This document shows positions 31,243 through 40,636 of a stretch of 53,131 nucleotides of DNA, piece after piece. The notes beneath the pieces are model-generated. The model was not told the origin of the DNA. It searched no databases and saw nothing but the letters and a program-made list of their open reading frames with translations. The first letter of the stretch is position 1; the number at the start of each line of letters is the position of its first letter. Source of the stretch: Alphaproteobacteria bacterium (GTDB lineage Bacteria > Pseudomonadota > Alphaproteobacteria > RF32 > CAG-239); the NCBI GenBank assembly GCA_017477185.1, contig JAFUXF010000004.1, positions 1-53,131 on the forward strand. The letters run 5' to 3'. The translations under genes were made by a program, and so were the position numbers.

Positions 31243-32477
31243 TATTTTATTTCCTTAATTAAATCAGTAAGCGCAATTGTTTTTTGCTCACCTTTATCTA
31301 AATCTTTTAGGGTAACTTGTTCGGCGGCTAACTCGTCACTACCGATAATGACAGCTAAGTAAGCGTTGGCTTTATTGGCTTTTATCATGCGTTTTTTGAG
31401 GTTGCCGCTGTAGCTTAATTCAACATGATGACCGGCACGGCGCAATTTATAGGCAATTTTTAGGGCAACTTGTTGTGTGTCTTCTCCGACAGGGATGACC
31501 GCAATCGGGCGAGGCAAAGCAGGAGCTGCATCTAACAGCATACTTAGTCGTTCGACACCGCAAGCCCAGCCAATACCTGAAATATTTCCGCCCCCCATTT
31601 GCTCGACTAAACCATCATAACGCCCTCCGGCAAGCACTGTTCCTTGTGCTCCGAGTTTATCTGTGACTAATTCAAAAACAGTGTGTGAGTAATAATCTAA
31701 ACCACGAACCAAGCGATTGTTAACACGGTAAGATATACCCAAATCACTTAATCCATTGAGAACAGTATCAAAGAACTTTTTTGAATTTTCGTTAAGACTA
31801 TCAGCATATAATGGTGCATTTGCAACAACCGCCTTATCACACTCTTCTTTAGAATCCAGAACACGGAGTGGGTTTTTTTCTAAACGATTTTTTGAATCTT
31901 CGGATAATTCATCATAATATTCTCTTAAGTAGCTAACCAATTTTGTGCGATATGTATCGCGGCTTTCTTTATCTCCGAGAGAGTTAATCTCTACAGTCAC
32001 ACTTCCGGTTAATCCTAAATTTTCGACGAATTCATAGGCCATCGCTATTAACTCAATATCTGCTTGAGGTGTTTCAACGCCTAATAATTCACAGCCGAAT
32101 TGTGTGAATTGACGTTGCCGGCCTTTTTGCGGTCGTTCATAGCGGAACATCGGACCAGCATAATATAACTTAACGGGTAGGTTTTGTTGCATTCCCTCCG
32201 AAATAAAAGAGCGGACGACGCCTGCTGTTCCTTCCGGTCTTAGCGTGAGGCTTTCACCTCCGCGATCTTCAAAACAATACATTTCTTTAGTCACGATATC
32301 AGAAGTGTCTCCGAGATTGCGGGAGAAAACTTCTGTAAATTCAAAAATAGGTGTTTCTATTTCTTCAAAACCATATTTTTCAACAGTTGCACTACCTGTT
32401 GCAATTACTTTTTTAGCTTTTCTTTTGGCTTCACCATATAAATCATATGTGCCGCGAACATTTTGTATTTTTGCCAT
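31242..32477 (-). CDS. hisS: Histidine-tRNA ligase
   Basis: The 411-residue class II aminoacyl-tRNA synthetase has motif 2 (FRYERPQKGRQRQF), the histidine-binding signature GLDYYSHTVFE and AGGRYDGL, motif 3 (GIGWACGVERLSML) and a C-terminal anticodon-binding domain. It charges tRNA-His. The start is ATG 32477 (MAKIQNVRGTYD), which has AAGGAAAT upstream; an in-frame start at 32513 adds residues unlike the family. It is followed by prfA with overlapping stop and start. Confidence 0.97.
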   Translation of the reverse strand: MAKIQNVRGTYDLYGEAKRKAKKVIATGSATVEKYGFEEIETPIFEFTEVFSRNLGDTSDIVTKEMYCFEDRGGESLTLRPEGTAGVVRSFISEGMQQNLPVKLYYAGPMFRYERPQKGRQRQFTQFGCELLGVETPQADIELIAMAYEFVENLGLTGSVTVEINSLGDKESRDTYRTKLVSYLREYYDELSEDSKNRLEKNPLRVLDSKEECDKAVVANAPLYADSLNENSKKFFDTVLNGLSDLGISYRVNNRLVRGLDYYSHTVFELVTDKLGAQGTVLAGGRYDGLVEQMGGGNISGIGWACGVERLSMLLDAAPALPRPIAVIPVGEDTQQVALKIAYKLRRAGHHVELSYSGNLKKRMIKANKANAYLAVIIGSDELAAEQVTLKDLDKGEQKTIALTDLIKEIK

Positions 32478-32520
32478 GATTATTTCCTTGATGATGTTTG
32501 TTTTGTTATACACAAATAAA

Positions 32521-32556
32521 AAGAAATAGCAAGAATTAACTTGCTATTTCTTTTTA
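32521..32556 (-). terminator. Terminator between rodZ and hisS
   Basis: aagaaatagcaag and cttgctatttctt pair perfectly around a 6-nt loop with T/A runs on both sides. On the minus strand it ends the rodZ transcript. Confidence 0.8.
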
Positions 32557-32567
32557 TGAAAGCCAGG

Positions 32568-33635
32568 CTAATGGTTACCTAAAAAAGCATCCATGTTGAT
32601 ATTTGTCTTTTTATTGTTTGATATAACCGTAACAATTTTGCCATCAATTTCAACATCAACACCATCTGTATTGCCGAAAGAAACAGTTTTACCAACCCCA
32701 TTTTCAGGCAAAACATATTCGTCTCCGGCGTGCAGCACTTTACTTATCCAGAGCTTTTTGTCATCTTTGACTTCAATCCATGTTTCTTTCTTTATTTTTA
32801 AGATGACACGTCCTGTCTTTTTGGGAGTTGCGGTATTTGTTATTTTATTTTCCTCAGCAGGTTGTTGCTTTTCTGGTTGAATAATAGACTCTGTCGGAGA
32901 CTTTGCTGTAGACTCTGTTGGAGACTTTGCTGCTTCTACGCCTTTGTCCTCAGGTGTTTTTGATGTTGCTGTTTTATTGGAATCGGAGATAGTTTTATTG
33001 TCTTCTTCCTCGACAAAAACAGCATCAGTTACCTTAATCTGTTGAGATTCTTCTATTTCTGGGACTGTTTCTTCAACGGTCTCTTTTGTTTCTGATATAA
33101 AGTTTTCAACCTGTAAAGGATAATCTTGTTTATTATTTTCTTCTTCTGCAGTTACGGAAATTTCATCATCCGAAATAACTTCATTACTGCTGTTAGGTGT
33201 GATGGTTATCCATAACAAATAGCATAAAACTAACAGAATAATACTTACTGCAATATATTTGCGATTAATGGTTGAAGTATCATCTTCTGCTATTATTTCC
33301 TCTTCTGAGGCAGATGTTTTCGAGGTATTTGTTGACGCAAAGGCAGAAGGAGAAATTTCTTCTTTGAAAATTTGCGTAATGCGCTCGCTGTTTAATCCAA
33401 GGAAGGATGCATAACTGCGTATAAAGCCTGTTCCATAAGGTGCAGCCGGAATATTCTCATAATCGCTATTTTCAATAGCTGTCAGATAGATAGATTTAAT
33501 GTGTAATTTTTCAGCAACATCCTCTATGGATATTTTCTTTTTAGTGCGCACATCACGCAACATTGTCCCAACTTTTCCTTCTTGATAGGTCGTTTCGTTG
33601 GTTGATTCTTCAATTTTTATCTTTTCTTTACTCAC
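32568..33635 (-). CDS. rodZ: RodZ-like cytoskeletal/helix-turn-helix membrane protein
   Basis: The 355-residue protein has an N-terminal HTH domain (GTMLRDVRTKKKISIEDVAEKLHIKSIYLTAIE, then PYGTGFIRSYASFLGL), one membrane helix (about 140-160, IAVSIILLVLCYLLW), a long low-complexity linker and a C-terminal DUF4115 beta domain (GRVILKIKKETWIEVKD ... KTVSFGNTDGVDVEIDGK). This is the RodZ layout; RodZ links MreB to the cell wall elongation machinery. The linker carries a duplicated SPTES unit, visible in the DNA as a short direct repeat at about 32887-32931. Confidence 0.85.
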   Translation of the reverse strand: MSKEKIKIEESTNETTYQEGKVGTMLRDVRTKKKISIEDVAEKLHIKSIYLTAIENSDYENIPAAPYGTGFIRSYASFLGLNSERITQIFKEEISPSAFASTNTSKTSASEEEIIAEDDTSTINRKYIAVSIILLVLCYLLWITITPNSSNEVISDDEISVTAEEENNKQDYPLQVENFISETKETVEETVPEIEESQQIKVTDAVFVEEEDNKTISDSNKTATSKTPEDKGVEAAKSPTESTAKSPTESIIQPEKQQPAEENKITNTATPKKTGRVILKIKKETWIEVKDDKKLWISKVLHAGDEYVLPENGVGKTVSFGNTDGVDVEIDGKIVTVISNNKKTNINMDAFLGNH

Positions 33636-33692
33636 AATTTTATTCCTTTACTTGTTAGCAGACTCGAAAACAGCCTTATTGAAACATATTTT

Positions 33693-35957
33693 TTAGTAGA
33701 TTTCAATACCATGGTCGTATGCATATGCGATAAGCTGTGGACGAAGTGTCTTTTGTGATGAATTCAAAAGATTTTGAACATAATCACTTAGTTCTGAAAT
33801 ATTGGTACTTCTAATCATGGATTTGATACGTCCGAAAGAGGCTCCGTTAACCGATAGGTGTTTGTATCCTAATCCTAGCAAAACCATGGCTTCTAAAGGG
33901 TTTCCTGCCATTTCTCCGCAAACGGAACAATATGTATGATATTTGTTTGCTTTTGTTATAATATCATTTAATAATCTTAAAAAAGGTGCTGATAAAACAT
34001 CATATCTATCACTTAGTCGCGGGTTGCCGCGATCGCATGCAAACACAAATTGGGCTAAGTCATTGGTACCGACAGAGATAAAGTCTGCTTTAGGTAGAAT
34101 TTCATCTAATTGAAACAGTAATGCCGGTACTTCAATCATCAGTCCGATATTAACTTTTTGCGGACCTTCTAAACCTTTGCGCTTTTCTTTGTCCATTTCT
34201 AGCAAAAGAGTCTCTTTTGCATCTTCAAATTCTGATAAATCTGAAATCATTGGAAACATAACGTTAAGGGTTTTTCCTTTGGCAGCACGGAGAAAGGCTC
34301 GTAGTTGCTTACGGAGAATCGCTCGGCGATCAAGTGTAATGCGAATTGAACGCCAACCGATTGCAGGATTTTCTTCACCCATTTTACCCCAATATGGCAA
34401 TAATTTATCAGATCCGACATCTAAACTGCGGAATGTAACGCGACGTTCTCCTGCTTTGTCGTATAAATCTTTATAGTATGAAATTTGTTTCTCCACATCA
34501 GGCATTGCTTCGGAAGTCATAAAAGGAATTTCCGTACGATAAAGCCCTATACCGTCACATCCTGTTGTTTCTAAATAATCTAAATCAAATGATAATCCTA
34601 CATTGATATATAAGCCGATCTTTTGTTTGTCCAGAGATTCTGTTGGTAGTTTTTTGAGTTTAGCCAGTTTTTCAGCTTGTTTTTTTCGCTCGCTAATTTT
34701 GGCTTGGATTTTTGCAAGTGTCAGTTTGTCCGGATTGATATATATATATCCTTCTGAGCCGTCTAATGCGATTAACTCACCGCTCTTCATACTGTCAAAA
34801 ATTCCGCGGACTTTGGCTATAACCGGAATGCCCAGAGCTTTAGCAACGATGGCAACATGCATTGTCGGTGTACCATCTTCGATAATCAGACCGCGAATTT
34901 TGCTGTAATCATAATCCATTAAATCGGCCGGTCCCATGGTTTGAGCAATAATAATAATATCTTGGCTGTCGGTTAAAATTTGTGAACTTTTTGTATCTCC
35001 GCTTAAATAATTTTGCAGGCGATCGGAAATATCGCGCAAGTCATGTAAACGCTCTTTGAGGTATTGATCATTAGTGGCAGATAATCTGTTCCACATATCT
35101 TCATAAGCGCGCTCTATAGCAGTTTCTGCCGTTAAGCCACCATTAATATTGGCGGTAATTTTTTTGTACCAACCTTTGTCATGAGCCAACATACGATAAG
35201 TTTCTAAAATATCAACATGTTCTCCAATACCAAGCTGGGTCGAAGTAAACTTTTCATCCAAATCCTGATTCATCTTGTTATAGGCTTTACTTAAGCGATC
35301 CAGCTCCTGTTCCTTGTTTTCGGTAAAAATTTTGGAAACAGTTTGACGGCGGCGATGAATAATTGCCTGACCAATTCCGTATCCTTTGCTTAAGATTAAG
35401 CCTTTGATACGCGAGCTACCGGATAAATTTTGTTGTTGAAGAATATCATTTTGATAATTTGAGATTTCCTCGCTTGTTATAATGTCGCTTAAGCCGATGG
35501 CTATTGTCTCAAAACATTCAATTTCTGAAAAAGAAAATTCTTCTATCTTTTTGCGTTGTAATACCAAAATTCCGACCAGACGGTTCCAACGCAAAACAGG
35601 AATAGCGGCAAGTGCATGAAGTTCAAGACTGAGTTGCGGATGGTCAAAAAAATGCGGATGCGAGCGCATATCGGCCAAATTAAATGTTCGCTTGGTTTGA
35701 GCAACTTCACCGATCAGACCATCATTGATGCGAATACGCAGGGGCTTATCTAATGTTTTGTAGTCATCCGTTGAAATCAAAGAGTGCAAGTGATTATCAT
35801 CAACCAAAGAAAAAATAATGCCGGCGTCGGTTTGGGTTTGTTGACAGATTGTATTTATCAGTTGTTGTAATTTTTCTGATGTCGTTGCGGAAGACTTCAT
35901 AATCTCCTGTAATAAATTTAATGTGTTGTAGGCTTTATCTATAAATGATTTTGCCAT
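33693..35957 (-). CDS. ptsP: Phosphoenolpyruvate-protein phosphotransferase PtsP (EI-Ntr)
   Basis: The 754-residue protein has an N-terminal GAF domain (about 15-165) followed by the complete enzyme I body. The phosphohistidine is expected at H367 (GTPTMHVAIVAKALGIPVIA). The PEP-binding barrel has FRSLDVGSDKLLPYWG, MFPMISDLSEF, FISVGTNDLAQFVFACDRGN and CGEMAGNPLEAM. EI-Ntr starts the nitrogen-related PTS phosphorelay (PtsP-NPr-PtsN), which regulates metabolism in alphaproteobacteria. The start at ATG 35957 (MAKSFIDKAY) has GGGAA upstream and is better than the TTG at 35969. Confidence 0.93.
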   Translation of the reverse strand: MAKSFIDKAYNTLNLLQEIMKSSATTSEKLQQLINTICQQTQTDAGIIFSLVDDNHLHSLISTDDYKTLDKPLRIRINDGLIGEVAQTKRTFNLADMRSHPHFFDHPQLSLELHALAAIPVLRWNRLVGILVLQRKKIEEFSFSEIECFETIAIGLSDIITSEEISNYQNDILQQQNLSGSSRIKGLILSKGYGIGQAIIHRRRQTVSKIFTENKEQELDRLSKAYNKMNQDLDEKFTSTQLGIGEHVDILETYRMLAHDKGWYKKITANINGGLTAETAIERAYEDMWNRLSATNDQYLKERLHDLRDISDRLQNYLSGDTKSSQILTDSQDIIIIAQTMGPADLMDYDYSKIRGLIIEDGTPTMHVAIVAKALGIPVIAKVRGIFDSMKSGELIALDGSEGYIYINPDKLTLAKIQAKISERKKQAEKLAKLKKLPTESLDKQKIGLYINVGLSFDLDYLETTGCDGIGLYRTEIPFMTSEAMPDVEKQISYYKDLYDKAGERRVTFRSLDVGSDKLLPYWGKMGEENPAIGWRSIRITLDRRAILRKQLRAFLRAAKGKTLNVMFPMISDLSEFEDAKETLLLEMDKEKRKGLEGPQKVNIGLMIEVPALLFQLDEILPKADFISVGTNDLAQFVFACDRGNPRLSDRYDVLSAPFLRLLNDIITKANKYHTYCSVCGEMAGNPLEAMVLLGLGYKHLSVNGASFGRIKSMIRSTNISELSDYVQNLLNSSQKTLRPQLIAYAYDHGIEIY

Positions 35958-36055
35958 CTTTGTTCCCAATCTTAAAAATTATTCTTGCGCTTTAAGTTAT
36001 ATTCTTTATATTCGCTTTCATCAAGCATAATATTGAACTTATGGAGGGTATTTTT

Positions 36056-36418
36056 ATGAGTAACGCATATCGAAAAGGAGATAAAGATAATCGCCCCTGG
36101 GGAACATGGGAAGTTTTGGATGCAGGTGAAGGATTTTGTGTTAAGCGCATTAAAGTTACTCCGCATCAGACCTTGTCTTTGCAGTCACATAATTTTCGTT
36201 CAGAGCATTGGATTATTGTTAAGGGTGAAGCTGTTGTTACTTTAGGGGAAGATAAATTTGTAAAAAAAATGAATGATGCGGTTTTTATTCCGGTTAGAAC
36301 AAAACACCGGATTCAAAATGATACGGAAACGGATATGGAATTTATTGAAATTCAAGCTGGTGATACCTTGGATGAGAAAGATATTATTCGCTATGAAGAC
36401 GTCTATGGTCGAGCTTAA
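36056..36418 (+). CDS. Mannose-6-phosphate isomerase type II-like cupin
   Basis: The 120-residue single-domain cupin matches the C-terminal isomerase domain of ManC/AlgA-type enzymes: RPWGTWEVLDAGEGFCVKRIKVTPHQTLSLQSH, HWIIVKGEAVVTLGE and FIPVRTKHRIQN. The metal-binding histidines and glutamate of the cupin are present. The stand-alone form may interconvert mannose-6-P and fructose-6-P for GDP-mannose synthesis. ATG 36056 follows a GGAGG site; the upstream ATG 36041 overlaps that site and is rejected. A terminator follows. Confidence 0.82.
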   Translation: MSNAYRKGDKDNRPWGTWEVLDAGEGFCVKRIKVTPHQTLSLQSHNFRSEHWIIVKGEAVVTLGEDKFVKKMNDAVFIPVRTKHRIQNDTETDMEFIEIQAGDTLDEKDIIRYEDVYGRA

Positions 36419-36458
36419 TTTTCCGAATTTTTTGTAACATCAAAAATATATTTTAATA

Positions 36459-36487
36459 AGGAAGTTCGAAAGAACTTTCTTTTTTGT
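36459..36487 (+). terminator. Terminator after the cupin gene
   Basis: aaggaagttc and gaactttctt form a hairpin with a cgaaa-type loop, followed by a T run. Confidence 0.75.
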
Positions 36488-36519
36488 TGAAATTTATGTG
36501 AATTTCTATAATATGATCT

Positions 36520-36682
36520 TTGCAGGTAGGTATTCTGCTTGCGGGGTATCGAAACTCCTTAATAGTAAATAACTCCTTTCGTTGCTAACGAGGGAGCTTG
36601 TTGAATACATTGAATAGACAAGACTGGTACTATTAACAGTTTCGAACTCCCTCACTTCGTTTTATAACGAGGTGAGTTTTTT
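36520..36682 (+). ncRNA. Putative structured non-coding RNA
   Basis: A promoter-like TTGAAA (36487) and overlapping TATAAT/TAATAT (36507-36514) lie just upstream. The transcript can pair gaaact (36551-36556) with agtttc (36638-36643) and aatagta (36561-36567) with tactatt (36628-36634). These enclose two inner hairpins (ctcc..cgtt/aacg..ggag and cttgt/acaag). A strong intrinsic terminator (ctcacttcgtt/aacgaggtgag plus T6, 36651-36682) ends it. The length of about 160 nt and a long closed rod would suit a 6S-type RNA, but I cannot confirm the family. It might instead be a leader for the HTH gene at 36718. Confidence 0.55.
36651..36682 (+). terminator. Terminator of the ncRNA candidate
   Basis: An 11-bp stem with one G-U pair closes the loop ttat and is followed by six T residues, 36 bp before the next start codon. 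Confidence 0.8.
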
Positions 36683-36717
36683 GTTATAGAAACAACAAAA
36701 ATAAGGAGTTCAGAATT

Positions 36718-36960
36718 ATGAGTAAAAGACCGAAGTGTTATCAAGGATACGGGCGCAAGTTTGCACGCATCATCGGGCTACAGTTGCGCTTAATCAGATA
36801 TGAGAGAAATTTATCATTAAAACAAGTTGAGCAAGACAATGATATAAAAAACGGGCAACTTGAAAATATAGAACTCGGGCTTATGCCGAGTTGGCGAATA
36901 TATGAAAAGTTGCTTGTGTATTATGGGTATGAACTCAAACTTGAGCCGGCGGCGGAATAA
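36718..36960 (+). CDS. Small XRE-like helix-turn-helix protein
   Basis: The 80-residue protein has an HTH-like core: LQLRLIRYERNLSLKQVEQDNDIKNGQLENIELGLMPSWRIYEKLLVYYGYEL. This follows the XRE pattern (R-x-x-R, SLKQVE, IENIE-like recognition helix). It is probably a small DNA-binding regulator. An AAGGAG site lies 8 bp before the ATG, right after the terminator of the ncRNA candidate, so regulation by that RNA or by read-through is possible. Confidence 0.7.
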   Translation: MSKRPKCYQGYGRKFARIIGLQLRLIRYERNLSLKQVEQDNDIKNGQLENIELGLMPSWRIYEKLLVYYGYELKLEPAAE

Positions 36961-36963
36961 ATG

Positions 36964-37003
36964 AAAAAAAATCCTGAGTTGTTGAAACTCAGGATTTTTT
37001 TTG
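36964..37003. terminator. Bidirectional terminator between the HTH gene and pheT
   Basis: atcctgagtt and aactcaggat form a perfect stem with A and T runs on both sides, serving the convergent genes at 36718 and 37021. Confidence 0.85.
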
Positions 37004-37020
37004 TTGTTGATGAAAGATAA

Positions 37021-39408
37021 TTATTGTCTTAGCTGGCCGCCGCATTTGTTTTCAACCGCAACAATCACTTTTTGCATCAGAACTTCCAGTTCCTTATCGG
37101 TAAATGATTTTTCAATCGGTTGATAAGTGACGGTAATAGCCAAAGATTTTTTATCTTCCGGCAGATTATCGCCCTCATAAATATCAAACAGGCGGACATC
37201 GGTGATGGTGGCTCTGTCTGCCTTTTTAGCAGCTGTAATCACATCAATCGCCTTGATCTTTTTATCAACGACAAAAGCCAAATCTTTATCGACCGCTTGT
37301 AATGGTGATAACTCGAGTTTTTTGCGCGCTTTGCCTTGCGTATTCCGTGGCAGGGGAATGTTATCCAAGAAAACCTCAAAAGCATAAGCACGTTGCTTTA
37401 AGCCGAATTTTTTGCTGACACTCGGATGCAATTCTCCAAAGTATGCCAATACATTTTTACCTAAGCGTAAAACACCACTTCGTCCGGGGTGGTAATAACT
37501 CGGCGCATCGGTTGTGATTTGGGCACTATCCACCGGACCGTTTGCGGCGGCAATAGCGGCTAAAGCATCAGCTTTAACGTCATAAACATCAACCGGTCGT
37601 TCATTGTGTGACCAGTGCTTGCTATTTGTCAAACCATAACGAACACCGGCGGCCACTTGTGTTTGCTCTGTCGGCTTACGACCGTAAAATTGCGGCCCGA
37701 CCTCAAATAAGGCAACGTTCCCCTGTCCGCGGGCAACGTTATTTTTTACACCAATCAATAAATTCGGAACAATTGACGGGCGCATTTCATTCAAGTCGGT
37801 TGCAATCGGGTTGATTAAGGTTAAGTGATCCGGTTGTGCGCGGAACATATCGGCTAAATTCTCGTCCATAAAACTCCATGTAACCGTTTCTAACATACCG
37901 CGGTTAGCCAATTCATGTTTAACTATCATGGCGTTATGTTGTTTAGGTAATAATGTGACTTTCGGGAGTTTGTCATGCGGTAATGAGACGGCCGGAATAT
38001 TATCCAAACCAATCATGCGGACAACTTCTTCAACCAAATCGTGTTCGCCTTCAATATCCCCACGCCATGTTGGCGAAACAGCCTTGATTTTACCATTTTC
38101 CTGAGAGCAGGTAAACCCGAGATGGGTTAAAATCTCGATGATTTTTTCGGCACTCACATCTAAGCCGATTAAATCTTTAATACGAGACGGGCGGATATAA
38201 GCTGTTTTCGGCTCAAAATCTTCAGAGCCGGCAATGACCATATCTGAAACTTCTCCGCTGCAGATATCGACAATCATTTGTGTGGCATAATCTGAGCCCA
38301 AAATATTTGATTTCGGGTCAACCCAACGTTCATAGCGATAGCGGGAATCCGAATCAATCTGGAGTTTACGACCGGTGCGGGCAATGTTTTCCGGTGTAAA
38401 GTGGGCACATTCTACAAAAACATTGGTTGTTTCGGAAGAACAGCCTTTTTCTAGTCCGCCCATGATACCGCCGAGGCATTGAATACCGTCATCATCACAA
38501 ATTCCCAAAGATTGAGAATCCAGAGCGTACTCTTTTTCTTCTAACGAGGTGAATTTTTCACCCTCATTCGCCATACGGACACAAATATTGCCTTTGAGTT
38601 TGTCCGCATCAAAAACGTGCAACGGACGAGCCATATCATAGTTGATATAATTCGTCACATCAACCAGCGGCGAGATTGAGCGCAAGCCGATAGCGGTCAA
38701 TCTGTCTTGCATCCACTTAGGCGTTTGGGCTTTATTATTAACACCTTTGATATAGCGTCCGACATAAGTTTTGCAAGCCTCGGATGCTTTGATTTCGACA
38801 CTGATCGGGCTTTGGTAAGTTCCGTTAATGTGGCGAATATTCAAAGGTTTTAATTTGCCCAGTCCGGCAGCTGCCAAATCACGGGCAACGCCACGAACGC
38901 CTAAACATTCGGCACGGTTAGGCGTAATAGAAATTTCAATCACCGGATCAATCGGTAAAACTTGTGCCGCCGGTACACCAATTTCGGTATCTGCCGGTAA
39001 TTCGATAATACCTGTATGATCGGTACCGACACCTAACTCTTTTTCGGAGCACATCATGCCAAAGCTTTCTACACCGCGAATTTTACCGACTTTTAAGACC
39101 TCATTGTAGCAAGGAATAAGAGTGCCGACAGGGGCAAAAATTCCTTTTAAGCCTTGATGACAATTGGGAGCGCCGCAAACAACCTGTAATTTCTCCTTAC
39201 CGGTATTGACGGTTAATAACCCTAGGTGGTCAGAATCCGGATGCTTTTCGTAGGTCTCAACAACGGCAGTGATAAAGCCGTTTAATTGAGCAGCCGGATT
39301 GATAACTTCTTCAACTTCTAATCCGATTTTGGTTAAGGTTTCAGAAATTTCATCAATGCTTGCATTGGTGTCTAAATGTTCTTTTAACCAAGAAAGTGTA
39401 AATTTCAT
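37021..39408 (-). CDS. pheT: Phenylalanine-tRNA ligase beta subunit
   Basis: The 795-residue subunit shows the expected domain series: an N-terminal tRNA-binding fold with HPDSDHLGLLTVNTG and VVCGAPN, the B3/B4 editing region (CLGGIMGG), the B5 domain, the catalytic-like core (NPIATDLNEMRPSIVPNLL) and a C-terminal ferredoxin-like anticodon-binding domain (SPLQAVDKDLAFVVD). With PheS it forms the alpha2-beta2 enzyme that charges tRNA-Phe. It starts 13 bp after pheS ends and is co-transcribed with it. Confidence 0.97.
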   Translation of the reverse strand: MKFTLSWLKEHLDTNASIDEISETLTKIGLEVEEVINPAAQLNGFITAVVETYEKHPDSDHLGLLTVNTGKEKLQVVCGAPNCHQGLKGIFAPVGTLIPCYNEVLKVGKIRGVESFGMMCSEKELGVGTDHTGIIELPADTEIGVPAAQVLPIDPVIEISITPNRAECLGVRGVARDLAAAGLGKLKPLNIRHINGTYQSPISVEIKASEACKTYVGRYIKGVNNKAQTPKWMQDRLTAIGLRSISPLVDVTNYINYDMARPLHVFDADKLKGNICVRMANEGEKFTSLEEKEYALDSQSLGICDDDGIQCLGGIMGGLEKGCSSETTNVFVECAHFTPENIARTGRKLQIDSDSRYRYERWVDPKSNILGSDYATQMIVDICSGEVSDMVIAGSEDFEPKTAYIRPSRIKDLIGLDVSAEKIIEILTHLGFTCSQENGKIKAVSPTWRGDIEGEHDLVEEVVRMIGLDNIPAVSLPHDKLPKVTLLPKQHNAMIVKHELANRGMLETVTWSFMDENLADMFRAQPDHLTLINPIATDLNEMRPSIVPNLLIGVKNNVARGQGNVALFEVGPQFYGRKPTEQTQVAAGVRYGLTNSKHWSHNERPVDVYDVKADALAAIAAANGPVDSAQITTDAPSYYHPGRSGVLRLGKNVLAYFGELHPSVSKKFGLKQRAYAFEVFLDNIPLPRNTQGKARKKLELSPLQAVDKDLAFVVDKKIKAIDVITAAKKADRATITDVRLFDIYEGDNLPEDKKSLAITVTYQPIEKSFTDKELEVLMQKVIVAVENKCGGQLRQ

Positions 39409-39421
39409 GTCTCTGTCCTCC

Positions 39422-40534
39422 TTATCTCGCTTGTCCGCCGGTGTTGCTTAAACCGCCTGTCATTGATGAAAAATCAAGAGGTGTAAAGCCGTAATGCTTT
39501 AACCAACGTGTGTCGGATTCAAAAAATGTTCGGAGGTCAGGAATACCGTATTTAAGCATGGCTAAGCGGTCAATTCCTAAGCCGAAAGCAAAGCCTTGGT
39601 ATTCATCGGGGTTAATACCGCCGGCACGCAAAACATTCGGGTGAACCATACCACAGCCTAAAACTTCGAGCCAATCCGTGCCTGCACCGATTTTAAGTTC
39701 TGTTTTGGTTTTGAGGCAACCGATATCCATTTCAGCAGATGGTTCTGTGAAAGGGAAGTATGATGGGCGATAACGAACCGGCAAGTCATCCAACTCGAAG
39801 AAAGCTTTCATAAAGTCATACAAGCATCCTTTGAGGTGAGCCATGGTAATGTTCTTGTCAATGACCAACCCTTCAACCTGGTGGAACATCGGGGTATGCG
39901 TTGCATCCCAATCGGAACGATAGGTTCTGCCCGGGGCGATAATGCGGATGGGTGGTTGCTGTTTTTCCATGGTGCGAATTTGAATGCCTGACGTGTGGGT
40001 ACGAATCACATAACTGTCATCAAAATTATCACTATCCGGATTTTTGATGTAGAAAGTGTCCTGCATTTGACGGGCAGGGTGGTTCGCCGGCATATTTAAG
40101 GCATTAAAGTTATGAAATTGATCTTCGATATCCGGACCTTCGGCAATATCAAAGCCCATTTGACCAAAGATGGCGACAACTTCTTCATAAATTTTAGAAA
40201 CAGGATGAATACGACCTTGGTGCTCATCGCGAATTGGCAATGTTACGTCCAAAGTTTCTTTTGCCAATTTTTCGTTAAGTTCCTGCTGAGATAAAACCTC
40301 TTTTTTAGCTGTTAATTTTTCTTCAATCTGTTTTTTGGCAATGTTTAACTCTGCGCCAAAATCTTTTTTTTGATCAACAGGTAATGTTCCGAGGAATTTG
40401 CCTAATTGGGTGAAACTGCCGTTTTTACCTAAAATGGTTATGCGTGCATTTTCAATAGCGGACGAATCGTTGGCTTGTTCTATTGCCGTTAAGGCTTGTG
40501 ATAACATCTTATCAATATTTTCAAATTTTCCCAT
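39422..40534 (-). CDS. pheS: Phenylalanine-tRNA ligase alpha subunit
   Basis: The 370-residue class II synthetase catalytic subunit has a coiled-coil N-terminus, motif 2 (GRTYRSDWDATHTPMFHQVEG) and motif 3 (GFAFGLGIDRLAMLKYGIPDLR). Residues after FFESDTRWLKHYGF, where the family usually ends, form an extra tail of about 20 residues rich in G, S and T. That is a small peculiarity, with no sign of a frameshift. The gene follows rplT across a hairpin that may act as attenuator or terminator. Confidence 0.96.
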   Translation of the reverse strand: MGKFENIDKMLSQALTAIEQANDSSAIENARITILGKNGSFTQLGKFLGTLPVDQKKDFGAELNIAKKQIEEKLTAKKEVLSQQELNEKLAKETLDVTLPIRDEHQGRIHPVSKIYEEVVAIFGQMGFDIAEGPDIEDQFHNFNALNMPANHPARQMQDTFYIKNPDSDNFDDSYVIRTHTSGIQIRTMEKQQPPIRIIAPGRTYRSDWDATHTPMFHQVEGLVIDKNITMAHLKGCLYDFMKAFFELDDLPVRYRPSYFPFTEPSAEMDIGCLKTKTELKIGAGTDWLEVLGCGMVHPNVLRAGGINPDEYQGFAFGLGIDRLAMLKYGIPDLRTFFESDTRWLKHYGFTPLDFSSMTGGLSNTGGQAR

Positions 40535-40567
40535 AGCGGTTCCTGAATATTTGTTATAATAAAATTA

Positions 40568-40605
40568 AAAAGGGTTAACCCGAAAAATCAGGGTTAACCC
40601 TTTTA
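40568..40605 (-). terminator. Terminator/attenuator between rplT and pheS
   Basis: aaagggttaaccc and gggttaaccctttt form a perfect 13-bp stem around a 9-nt loop. It follows rplT on the minus strand and precedes pheS by about 35 bp, so it may also limit read-through into pheST. Confidence 0.8.
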
Positions 40606-40636
40606 TGAAATTAAAAATTGTTATTCAAACGAATTC

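Noticed and set aside
36041..36418. Cupin start at 36041
   Set aside because: That ATG lies on the GGAGG ribosome binding site of the better start at 36056.
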